Part shown: piece after piece, positions 1-5,044 of the stretch
Layout of the letters: the number at the start of each line of letters is the position of its first letter
Position numbering within the stretch: the stretch's first letter is position 1
NCBI GenBank assembly: GCA_002418185.1
Contig: DIDN01000029.1
Span: forward strand, 1-9,122
Direction: 5' to 3'
DNA: 9,122 nt
From: Deltaproteobacteria bacterium UBA5799
GTDB lineage: Bacteria; Desulfobacterota; GWC2-55-46
Program-made: the position numbers and the translations under genes
Notes under the pieces: model-generated
Told to the model about the DNA's origin: nothing
Seen by the model: the letters and a program-made list of their open reading frames with translations, nothing else
Database searches by the model: none

Positions 1-12
1 AGCCTTGCTCAT
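1..12 (-). CDS. tuf: Start of tuf, elongation factor Tu (first 4 codons only)
   Basis: Only the first four codons are in the window: the ATG lies at 12-10 and the peptide begins M-S-K-A. A strong Shine-Dalgarno sequence, GGAGGAG, sits at 22-16, with 5 nt between GGAGG and the ATG. EF-Tu carries aminoacyl-tRNA to the ribosome as a GTP complex, and family members commonly start M-(A/S)-K-(A/E)-K-F. The identification rests mainly on context: the four tRNA genes immediately upstream have the order and anticodons of the conserved thrU-tyrU-glyT-thrT-tufB operon. Four residues cannot prove the family, so this is an inference from synteny plus a matching start. Confidence 0.75.
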
Positions 13-49
13 TTTCTCCTCCGGCAGAATATATTTGACTACGGGTAGT

Positions 50-125
<76 letters not shown>

Positions 126-147
126 GCTTTGCGTCCCAAATTCAGGT

Positions 148-161
148 TGCGCTCAGGCGCA
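148..161 (-). other. Hairpin in the Gly-Thr tRNA spacer
   Basis: The 53-nt spacer between tRNA-Gly and tRNA-Thr(GGU) contains a 5-bp hairpin, TGCGC-CTGA-GCGCA on the minus strand. No T-run follows, so it does not look like a terminator. It is more likely a local fold between processing sites in the polycistronic tRNA precursor (inference). Confidence 0.35.
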
Positions 162-178
162 GCCGCGTTTATATTTAA

Positions 179-252
179 TGGAGCGGGTGATGGGAATCGA
201 ACCCACGCATCCAGCTTGGAAGGCTGGAGTTCTACCATTGAACTACACCCGC
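179..252 (-). tRNA. tRNA-Gly (anticodon UCC)
   Basis: A complete 74-nt cloverleaf on the minus strand with encoded CCA (181-179). The acceptor stem GCGGGTG (252-246) pairs with 189-183. The D-arm is AGTTCAATGGTAGAACT. The anticodon stem CCAGC/GCTGG encloses loop CTTCCAA with anticodon TCC, and the T-arm contains GGGTTCGATTCCC. It corresponds to glyT of the tufB-linked tRNA cluster and reads GGA and GGG. It lies 17 nt from tRNA-Tyr, so the two are certainly co-transcribed. Confidence 0.97.
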
Positions 253-269
253 GCGAAATCCTGATATAA

Positions 270-354
270 TGGTGGAGAGGGGAGGATTCGAACCTCCGAA
301 GGCTGAGCCAGCAGATTTACAGTCTGCCCCCTTTGGCCGCTCGGGAACCTCTCC
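270..354 (-). tRNA. tRNA-Tyr (anticodon GUA)
   Basis: An 85-nt class II tRNA with a long variable arm, CCA encoded at 272-270. The acceptor stem GGAGAGG (354-348) pairs with 280-274. The anticodon stem GCAGA/TCTGC encloses loop CTGTAAA with anticodon GTA, followed by a variable arm of about 13 nt and a T-arm with GGTTCGAATCC. The long arm together with GUA identifies bacterial tRNA-Tyr. It corresponds to tyrU in the conserved cluster. Its 5' side is separated from the preceding tRNA-Thr(UGU) by an unusually long 257-nt spacer. Confidence 0.97.
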
Positions 355-611
355 GCGCCAAGCTATACGAGACTTCCTATACGGGCCCCGCCACTTCAGG
401 AAACGGGTTCAAGCCGCCCGCCGGCAGGTTCGCCGCACACGGGATTTGCTGCTATTCGCTCGCCTGGCCCGCCCGGGCTTGGTGCCCGACTGCGAACGGG
501 CCAGGTCAGTTCAAAGGTCGAATTCAACTCCGGGAGAATGGAACCAGGCGAGAAGACCAGCCACTTGACCCTCCGGACATTGTGGAGCCGGTAAAACCGC
601 CGAACCTCAAC
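355..611 (-). other. Long structured spacer inside the tRNA operon
   Basis: This 257-nt GC-rich stretch separates tRNA-Thr(UGU) from tRNA-Tyr. The other spacers in the cluster are 17 and 53 nt. I see no credible ORF of its own (the open frames through it run into tRNA genes), no tRNA remnant with a full cloverleaf, and no convincing promoter or terminator. It contains a strong nested inverted repeat (listed separately at 463-505) and a directly repeated CTATACG at 363-369 and 377-383 (plus-strand reading). It could be an insertion between two tRNAs or an undescribed structured element within the primary transcript. Both flanking tRNAs are intact. Confidence 0.5.
463..505 (-). repeat. Nested inverted repeat in the Thr-Tyr tRNA spacer
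   Basis: A perfect 9-bp inverted repeat (CCTGGCCCG at 463-471 and its complement at 497-505, plus-strand reading) encloses a second 5-bp stem (CGGGC 474-478 / GCCCG 484-488) with a 5-nt loop. In the tRNA precursor this would form a 14-bp stem with an asymmetric internal loop. No T-run follows on either strand, so it is not an intrinsic terminator. It could be a processing element or a fossil of a repetitive element; that is inference. Confidence 0.6.
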
Positions 612-686
612 TGGAGCTGGCGATGGGATTCGAACCCGCAACCTGCTGATTACAAATCAGCTGCTCTACCGTTGAGCTACGCCAGC
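612..686 (-). tRNA. tRNA-Thr (anticodon UGU)
   Basis: A complete 75-nt cloverleaf on the minus strand with encoded CCA (614-612). The acceptor stem GCTGGCG (686-680) pairs with 622-616. The D-arm is AGCTCAACGGTAGAGC. The anticodon stem GCTGA/TCAGC encloses loop TTTGTAA with anticodon TGT, and the T-arm contains GGGTTCGAATCCC. It is the first tRNA of the cluster (thrU position) and starts about 80 nt downstream of the predicted promoter start site. It decodes ACA and ACG. Confidence 0.97.
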
Positions 687-693
687 GTAAAAA

Positions 694-729
694 AGCGTAA
701 AAACCGGAGAAAGCGCAAAAACCGGAAAA
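694..729 (-). repeat. Two tandem 18-bp repeats in the tRNA operon leader
   Basis: Two head-to-tail 18-bp units (694-711 and 712-729) match at 16 of 18 positions, each with the plus-strand core AAAAACCGGA. A third partial copy, AGCGTAAAAA, begins at 684 inside the first tRNA gene. In the transcript these give U-rich tracts separated by short GC blocks immediately 5' of tRNA-Thr(UGU). A simple duplication is the minimal explanation. The U-tracts could be sites for RNase E-type cleavage or Hfq binding, but nothing in the sequence proves this. Confidence 0.6.
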
Positions 730-744
730 AGGCGTACCACGCCT
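726..744 (-). terminator. Leader hairpin with U-run ahead of the tRNA cluster (possible attenuator)
   Basis: On the minus strand a 6-bp stem (AGGCGT/ACGCCT, loop GGT) is followed directly by five T residues (730-726; the last T of the stem is also the first T of the run). It lies about 25-40 nt downstream of the predicted transcription start and upstream of all four tRNAs. The shape is that of a small intrinsic terminator, so it could attenuate the operon, or it could simply be a 5' processing stem. The stem is short, so termination would be partial at best. Confidence 0.4.
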
Positions 745-771
745 CTCCTGACGGCGAAAACAGAATTTTAA

Positions 772-800
772 TATATAAAACACAACCTCAGCTTTGTCAA
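772..800 (-). promoter_or_regulatory. Strong promoter of the tRNA-tuf operon
   Basis: On the minus strand a perfect sigma-70 -35 box, TTGACA (800-795), is followed by a 17-bp spacer and TATATA (777-772). An alternative -10, TATATT (775-770), would give a 19-bp spacer. The predicted start is near 766, giving an approximately 80-nt leader before tRNA-Thr(UGU). Together with the A-tracts directly upstream, this is the architecture expected for a highly expressed stable-RNA/tuf operon. The region just after the -10 is AT-rich, so there is no GC-rich discriminator of the kind linked to strong ppGpp control. Confidence 0.85.
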
Positions 801-801
801 G

Positions 802-836
802 GGCTTTTTTTTGCCGGCCCGGTTGAAAAAAAAGCC
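802..836 (-). promoter_or_regulatory. A-tract inverted repeat upstream of the -35 (UP-element-like)
   Basis: A perfect 11-bp inverted repeat, GGCTTTTTTTT (802-812) and AAAAAAAAGCC (826-836), flanks a 13-bp GC-rich centre. The two 8-bp A/T tracts have centres 21 bp apart, two helical turns, so their bends should add. The proximal tract starts 4 bp upstream of the -35, where alpha-CTD-binding UP elements lie. Alternatively this arrangement could act as a terminator for transcription arriving from prfB, since on the minus strand a hairpin with U-rich arms could form. Confidence 0.55.
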
Positions 837-895
837 TCAGCAGCGCCGCTGGCCCGGGCCGTCCGGCATCGTCTGAAAGGAGCGCGTAATATAAA

Positions 896-904
896 AGTAT
901 AACA
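896..904 (-). promoter_or_regulatory. Possible second, extended -10 promoter
   Basis: On the minus strand TGT-TATACT (904-896) is an extended -10 motif, with an AT-rich TATATT stretch immediately downstream. No recognisable -35 lies 16-18 bp upstream. If used, transcription would start near 889 and run through the A-tract region into the main tRNA promoter. The evidence is limited to the motif. Confidence 0.25.
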
Positions 905-953
905 CGAACAAGGGCCCGCGAGGACAAATTAATAATTCCGGTCGGAAAACCCC

Positions 954-967
954 GGGCTTTCAAGCCC
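954..967 (-). terminator. Weak candidate terminator for the prfB operon
   Basis: On the minus strand a 5-bp hairpin (GGGCT-TGAA-AGCCC) is followed by GGGG and then a run of only four T residues (950-947). It lies about 180 nt beyond the prfB stop codon. It is the best of several hairpins in this gap as a terminator of the long operon, but the U-tract is short and displaced. Readthrough into the tRNA operon, or Rho-dependent termination, is possible. Confidence 0.3.
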
Positions 968-988
968 AGCCAGGGATTTGAATGAATC

Positions 989-1011
989 GCCCGTAACGGG
1001 CCTGTTTTTTT
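989..1011 (+). terminator. Intrinsic-terminator-like hairpin on the plus strand
   Basis: On the plus strand GCCCG-TAA-CGGGC (989-1001) is followed by CTG and seven T residues (1005-1011), a compact intrinsic terminator shape. No plus-strand gene is present in the window to be terminated by it. On the minus strand the T-run precedes the hairpin as an A-run, so it would not terminate prfB transcription. It may end antisense transcription entering from the tRNA side, or an unrecognised short plus-strand RNA. Confidence 0.45.
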
Positions 1012-1057
1012 GGCGAGCGGAGGCACATTCGCCTCTCGTAAACCAGTCCTCCGGATA

Positions 1058-1078
1058 CCCCGGACTTAAAAACCGGGG
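1058..1078. repeat. Inverted repeat downstream of prfB
   Basis: CCCCGG (1058-1063) and CCGGGG (1073-1078) form a 6-bp stem around a 9-nt A/T-rich loop. No T-run follows on the minus strand. On the plus strand the repeat is followed by TTGACA, which lacks any matching -10. It probably folds in the 3' untranslated region of the prfB message; its role is unknown. Confidence 0.4.
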
Positions 1079-1106
1079 TTGACATTTACATAGGACCCGT
1101 CCGCGG

Positions 1107-1130
1107 CGCAGCCCATTTAAGCTGGCTGCG
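1107..1130. repeat. Hairpin in the prfB 3' untranslated region
   Basis: A 7-bp stem (CGCAGCC at 1107-1113 and GGCTGCG at 1124-1130) with a 10-nt loop begins 18 nt after the prfB stop codon. There is no U-tract after it on the minus strand. It could protect the 3' end of the message or contribute to termination by a Rho-linked route, but this is inference. Confidence 0.35.
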
Positions 1131-1147
1131 GGAGCCCCCTCTGAAGG

Positions 1148-2261
1148 TTACTTCCTGGCCCCCTTGCCAGAGAGGGCCTGGAGGTACGCCTCTATGAACG
1201 CGTCCAGGGCGCCGTCGAGCACCGGGTCTATGTTCCCGGTCTCGTATCCCGTCCTGTGGTCCTTTATGAGCCTGTAAGGCTGCATCACATATGACCTTAT
1301 CTGGCTCCCCCACGCTATCTCACGCTTCTCCTTTGAGAACTCCTGCATCCTTTCTTCCTGCTCCTTCTGCTTCAGCTCATAGAGCCTGGAGCGCAGGAGC
1401 TTCATCGCAACGGCCCTGTTCTTGTGCTGGCTCCTTTCAGCCTGGCACTGGACGATTATCCCCGTGGGGACGTGGGTTATCCTCACGGCCGAGTCCGTCT
1501 TGTTGACGTGCTGGCCGCCCGCGCCGCTTGCGCGGAACGTGTCCACCTTGAGGTCCGCCTCGTTCACCTCGACCTCGACGTCCTCCTCTATCTCCGGGTA
1601 CACGAATACGGAGGCAAAGGATGTGTGCCTCCTCTTGTTTGCGTCGAAAGGGGAAATCCTCACCAGCCTGTGCACCCCGCCCTCGGCCTTAGCGTACCCG
1701 TAAGCGTACTCGCCTGAGACGGTGAAAGTGACGCTCTTTACCCCCGCCTCGTCGCCGGGCTGGTAGTCGAGCACCTCTGTCGAATACCCCCTTGACTCGG
1801 CCCACCTGAGATACATCCTCAGGAGCATGTCCGCCCAATCCTGCGCCTCGGTGCCGCCGGCCCCCGGGTGTATGGAGATTATCGCGTTCGAGCGGTCGTG
1901 CTCGCCGGAGAGCATCCTCTGTACCTCGGCCTTCCGTATGGCCTCGCTCGCCTCCCTGAGCTTCTCGGACGACTCCCTCGCCACGGACTCGTCGTGAGCC
2001 TCGTCCGCAAGCTCGAGTAGGACCTCGGCCTCCTCCACAAGCGAGCCGATCCTGCCGATAACGTCGAGGCCCGAGGTCAGCTGGGCCTTTCTCTTCGTGA
2101 GCTTCTGCGCCTCTTCCGGGTCGGCCCAGAGGGCGGGGTCGGAGATCCTCGCCTCAAGTTCCTTCAATTCGTCTGCCCTGGAAGCCTGGTCAAAGATAGC
2201 TCCTTAGCTCGTCATACCTGCCCCGCACTGCATGCAGGTCTTCCTTAAGTTCCTCGAACAT
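1148..2261 (-). CDS. prfB: Peptide chain release factor 2 (RF2), with programmed +1 frameshift
   Basis: RF2 recognises UGA and UAA at the ribosomal A site and triggers peptide release. The first frame runs 2261-2193 (23 codons, starting M-F-E-E-L-K) to an in-frame TGA at 2192-2190. Translation continues by a +1 shift as D-Q-A-S-R from 2191 to the TAA at 1150-1148, giving a product of 370 residues, the normal length. In that product the SPF stop-codon-recognition motif is at about residues 203-205, and the catalytic GGQ, within SGAGGQHVN, at about 249-251. I chose the ATG at 2261 because GGAGG (2274-2270) is 8 nt upstream. An ATG at 2267 would leave only 2 nt, though it would overlap the lnt stop as ATGA. 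It is the last gene of the seven-gene operon. Confidence 0.97.
2189..2205 (-). promoter_or_regulatory. RF2 programmed frameshift site
   Basis: On the minus strand an internal Shine-Dalgarno-like AAGGAG (2205-2200) precedes TAT, the slippery CTT (2195-2193) and TGAC (2192-2189). This matches the classical prfB element, AGGGGG-UAU-CUU-UGA-C in E. coli, with AGGAGC in place of AGGGGG. When RF2 is scarce the UGA is read slowly and the peptidyl-tRNA-Leu slips +1 from CUU to UUU, producing more RF2. The C after UGA makes the stop weak, favouring the shift. It is an autoregulatory loop, not a sequencing error. Confidence 0.95.
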
Positions 2262-2263
2262 GC

Positions 2264-3790
2264 TCATTTCCTCCTTCTTATTCTTGTGCCGGTAAACACC
2301 CCGGCGAAAACCGAACAGCCCCATGCGAAGAGGTCGCCGTAAGCGGTGTAGAAGGTCGGCTCGCCCGAGCGCATCCGCACCTCGTCCACCAGCACGGTCC
2401 TCTCGAAAAGACCCGTTGCGCTCCTCACCCTCCCGTTCGGGTCTACAAACCCGCTTATGCCGGTATTGGCCGACCGTACGAGGAAGGTCTTGTTCTCAAC
2501 CGCCCTCAAGACAGACATCTGGAAATGCTGGTGAGGGGCCGAAGTATACCCGAACCACGCGTCGTTGGTCAGGTTGGCAAGCACGGTCGCCCCGGCCCTG
2601 ACCTGCCCCCTTGCGATCTCGGGGAATATGGACTCGAAGCATACGAGGACCCCTATGCCGCCCCCTTCGAAGGGGATGGGCACGGGCCCCGGGCCCTCCG
2701 TGAAATCGCCGACCCCTGCCGTGAGCTTCTTTACCGGGAGTATGCTCCTAAGCGGCACATACTCGCCGAATGGCACGAGGTGCGACTTGTCGTACCTGCC
2801 GACGGTCTCGCCCCTGGAATTGAGGAGAAAGGCGCTGTTGAAGTATTCCACCGAGTTCGAGCCGGGATTATAAGTGTAAGAGGGGCTCCCGGTCAATATG
2901 TACGCCCCTGTCTTCCTCGCAAGCTCGCCGACCGGGCCGCTCCTTATCTGTTCCGGCTCATAGTAGAAGGGGATGGCGGTCTCAGGCCATACGACAAGGC
3001 GCGCAAACCTGTCCGAGGCAAGCGAGGTAAGCCCGTTGTAGATGTCGATGGTGCTCTCCTGGTACCTGACGTCCCACTTTACCGACTGGTCGATCGCGCC
3101 CTGCGCTATCCCGACCTTTATGCCGCTCCATCTCTCCACCTCCGCGTCGACCGCCTTCATGCGGACGAACCCGTACGAGGCCATCGAAAGGACGAGCGCC
3201 GCGGCCAGCGCCGCGGGCAGGAAAGGCGGCCTCCCCTCATTTTTACGCAACAGGTGCCCGGCAAGGGAGTAGCCCGCAGTATTGACCACGACCACCGCGA
3301 AGGAAACCCCCCACACCCCGGTAGTGTCCGCAACCTGTATGAGAGGCAGGTACCCGGCCTGCGTATAGCCGACAAGCACCCAGGGGAAACCGGTAAAGAG
3401 ATGCCCCCTCAGGAATTCGAGCGCGACCCAGGCGGACGGGAGGATGAGGAGCCTTGCCGTATTATCGAGCCCTGACGCGAGCGAGAAGACAAAGCCGAAG
3501 GCGCCCCAGAAAAGGCTCAGGTACAGGACCAGCAGGAGCATTACCCCGATGCTGGCGGCAACGGGCACTCCCCCGAAGTTGTGCATCGAATGGACGACCC
3601 AGTAAACTGAGCCGAGGTGGAACACGAAGCCGGATGCGAACCCGAGCGAAAAACCCCTCAAGCGCCCCTCTCCTTCGAGCGCGAAAAAAAGCGGCGCCAG
3701 CGCGAACCACGCCAGGAACCCCAGCCCGAAGGGCGGAAAAGCGAGCACAAGGGCCGTGCCGGAGACCGCTGCAAGGACGAGCTTTCTCAT
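2264..3790 (-). CDS. lnt: Apolipoprotein N-acyltransferase
   Basis: Lnt N-acylates the N-terminal cysteine of apolipoproteins in the inner membrane, the last step of lipoprotein maturation in diderms. The 508-residue protein starts with hydrophobic segments (about residues 4-38, 50-67, 79-105, 112-140, 156-182, 189-207), followed by a nitrilase-type domain (about 222-475) and a final membrane helix (about 484-500). The catalytic triad fits E. coli closely: Glu270 in VVWPE, Lys335 in GRYDKSH and Cys384 in VLVCFES. The conserved LTNDAWFG...PHQH segment is at 407-422. The ATG at 3790 overlaps the stop of the kinase-phosphatase gene (ATGA), and there is no strong Shine-Dalgarno, so translation is probably coupled. 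The open frame continues upstream for 89 codons, but that stretch lies inside the previous gene and looks non-coding. Confidence 0.97.
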   Translation of the reverse strand: MRKLVLAAVSGTALVLAFPPFGLGFLAWFALAPLFFALEGEGRLRGFSLGFASGFVFHLGSVYWVVHSMHNFGGVPVAASIGVMLLLVLYLSLFWGAFGFVFSLASGLDNTARLLILPSAWVALEFLRGHLFTGFPWVLVGYTQAGYLPLIQVADTTGVWGVSFAVVVVNTAGYSLAGHLLRKNEGRPPFLPAALAAALVLSMASYGFVRMKAVDAEVERWSGIKVGIAQGAIDQSVKWDVRYQESTIDIYNGLTSLASDRFARLVVWPETAIPFYYEPEQIRSGPVGELARKTGAYILTGSPSYTYNPGSNSVEYFNSAFLLNSRGETVGRYDKSHLVPFGEYVPLRSILPVKKLTAGVGDFTEGPGPVPIPFEGGGIGVLVCFESIFPEIARGQVRAGATVLANLTNDAWFGYTSAPHQHFQMSVLRAVENKTFLVRSANTGISGFVDPNGRVRSATGLFERTVLVDEVRMRSGEPTFYTAYGDLFAWGCSVFAGVFTGTRIRRRK

Positions 3791-4515
3791 TGGAGCGCCC
3801 TGAAAAAGACCCAGAAGATGAGGAGTGTGAGGCCGAACCCGAGAAGCCCTCCCAGGAGTATCTCGACCTTCGAGTGTATGCCGCCAAGGAGCCTCGAATG
3901 GCTCACCATGAAGGCGAGCGCAAAGGCGAGTATTGCTACCGTCGCGTCGAGCGTAAGCACGGTTATGCTGGTGAAGATGGAGAACGCCACCGCCGCGTGC
4001 CCGCTCGGCATGCCGCCGTGGAGCGGACGCCCCCTCCTCGTCAAGGCCTTGAGGCACACCACCGAGATAAGTACGAGGAGGAGCGATATTACCGCGATGT
4101 GCACCGAGAACTCCCGCGCCTCCCTTATGGCCACCCCGATGGGCTCGTGAAGGTATTTGGAGAATATCGAATAGACCATTACGGCAACGCCCACCGAGGC
4201 TATGAGCACCGCGCCGGCAGCGACGTCCTTTGCGTTCTTGGCGGTCATGTGGTGCTTCTCCTCGACCAGGTTCACTATCTCCTCCAGGGCCGTGTTGACC
4301 ATCTCGGCGAAAAGCAGAAACAGGACCGCCATGGTGAAGAGCACGAACTCGCTCATCGGGAGATCGAGGAAAAGGCTTAAAAAGAGCGCGGCGGCGGCTA
4401 TGAGGTAATGGTACCTTATGTGCTTCTGGGTCTTGAAAGCGTAAATGACGCCCTCTATGGCGTAGTTCAGGCTCTCGAACCAGTTCTTCGGCCTTGTAAC
4501 CTCTTTTTTGTCCAT
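3787..4515 (-). CDS. Fused DgkA-type lipid kinase and PAP2 phosphatase
   Basis: The 242-residue membrane protein joins two domains. Residues 10-120 are a DgkA/undecaprenol kinase domain: NAIEG-like NYAIEG, FAEMVNTALEEIVNLV at 69-84 and AKNAKDVAAGAVL at 92-104. It has the expected Glu21, Glu71, Asn74, Glu78, Lys96 and Asp97, but Asn82 where many members have Asp. Residues 135-240 are a PAP2 phosphatase domain: K156-x6-R163-P164, PSGH at 170-173 and S207-R208-x5-H214-x3-E218. The last residue is Glu where the classical motif has Asp, a variant I recall from some PAP2 branches. Likely substrates are undecaprenol and undecaprenyl phosphates or related lipids (inference). It starts 9 nt after the Yip1-like gene with no clear Shine-Dalgarno and overlaps lnt by 4 nt. 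It sits where proteobacteria keep ybeX/corC. Confidence 0.9.
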   Translation of the reverse strand: MDKKEVTRPKNWFESLNYAIEGVIYAFKTQKHIRYHYLIAAAALFLSLFLDLPMSEFVLFTMAVLFLLFAEMVNTALEEIVNLVEEKHHMTAKNAKDVAAGAVLIASVGVAVMVYSIFSKYLHEPIGVAIREAREFSVHIAVISLLLVLISVVCLKALTRRGRPLHGGMPSGHAAVAFSIFTSITVLTLDATVAILAFALAFMVSHSRLLGGIHSKVEILLGGLLGFGLTLLIFWVFFRALQ

Positions 4516-4524
4516 TGGATTATT

Positions 4525-5040
4525 TTAGCCCAAGAGGCCGGCGAAATAAAGGAGCCCCATTGCGGCCGCCATCATGAGGCACACGACAGCCGCGGCCTCG
4601 AGGCGTCTCAGGCCGTGCACGCCTTCCAGCACTATGACGTTCACGGGTATGCTCCAGATGCCGACTATGGCGCCTACGACCGGGATGGCCTGAGACCAGC
4701 TTAATATGGAAGCCAGGGCCGCGGCCCTGTAATAGGAGCCGAAAGCGGCCCTGCCCCCGAAAAGCCTCGCCACGGCGTGGAAGACGGATATGAAGAGCGA
4801 GAAGACGAGGATATTCAGCACCGGCGCAAGCACGAGGAAGAAAACGGCCTCCACGGGCGAGCTCGCGCCCCCTTGCAGAATCGCACCTATAGCGACGGCA
4901 AGGCCGCCGAGCGCCAGGACCATAATCCCCGGCACCAGGGCCGCTTCATCTGAAGCGGCCTCCCTGGCCGCTTCCTTCCTGAGCTTCACTATCTCTACTG
5001 CTTTTAGCAGGTATTTCCTGAAATCCAAACGGCCGTTCAT
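4525..5040 (-). CDS. Yip1-like integral membrane protein
   Basis: The 171-residue protein has a short basic, cytoplasmic-looking N-terminus (MNGRLDFRKYLLKAVEIVK) followed by about five hydrophobic segments near residues 36-55, 64-92, 104-118, 120-138 and 147-168. The motif AIPVVGAIVGIWSIPVNVIVL, followed by EGVHGLRRLEAA (about 118-150), is the best match to the bacterial Yip1 family, whose molecular role in bacteria is not established. I chose the ATG at 5040, 4 nt after the ybeY stop; an in-frame TTG at 5076 would add 12 residues but overlaps ybeY and lacks a good ribosome site. No strong Shine-Dalgarno precedes either start. Its place between ybeY and the lipid kinase suggests an envelope function (inference). 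Confidence 0.75.
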   Translation of the reverse strand: MNGRLDFRKYLLKAVEIVKLRKEAAREAASDEAALVPGIMVLALGGLAVAIGAILQGGASSPVEAVFFLVLAPVLNILVFSLFISVFHAVARLFGGRAAFGSYYRAAALASILSWSQAIPVVGAIVGIWSIPVNVIVLEGVHGLRRLEAAAVVCLMMAAAMGLLYFAGLLG

Positions 5041-5044
5041 GATG

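Noticed and set aside
730..744. T-box-like sequence GTGGTAC in the tRNA operon leader
   Set aside because: It shares only the 7-nt core with the T-box consensus. The leader is too short for a specifier stem, and the core is explained by the small 6-bp hairpin.
607..1026. A 139-codon minus-strand frame starting in the prfB-tRNA gap
   Set aside because: Its C-terminus is the translation of tRNA-Thr(UGU) (the well-known spurious AGSNPI-type ending), and it spans the operon promoter. The plus-strand frames at 269-568 and 333-902 are likewise translated antisense tRNA.
1079..1110. Plus-strand TTGACA as a promoter
   Set aside because: No -10-like hexamer lies 16-18 bp downstream, where the sequence is GC-rich, and no plus-strand gene follows.
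1148..2192. prfB as a broken gene (frameshift pseudogene)
   Set aside because: The in-frame TGA sits in the canonical AGGAG-TAT-CTT-TGA-C programmed frameshift context near codon 24-26, and both frames encode conserved RF2 sequence.
3791..4057. 89-codon N-terminal extension of lnt
   Set aside because: It lies wholly within the PAP2 domain coding sequence in another frame, has a non-membrane, Arg/His-rich composition, and the ATG at 3790 gives the normal Lnt N-terminus and an ATGA junction.
2525..4380. Long plus-strand open frames (316 and 308 codons) opposite lnt and the kinase-phosphatase gene
   Set aside because: The products are arginine/proline-rich with no motifs, while the minus strand carries full catalytic motif sets and overlapping start/stop junctions.
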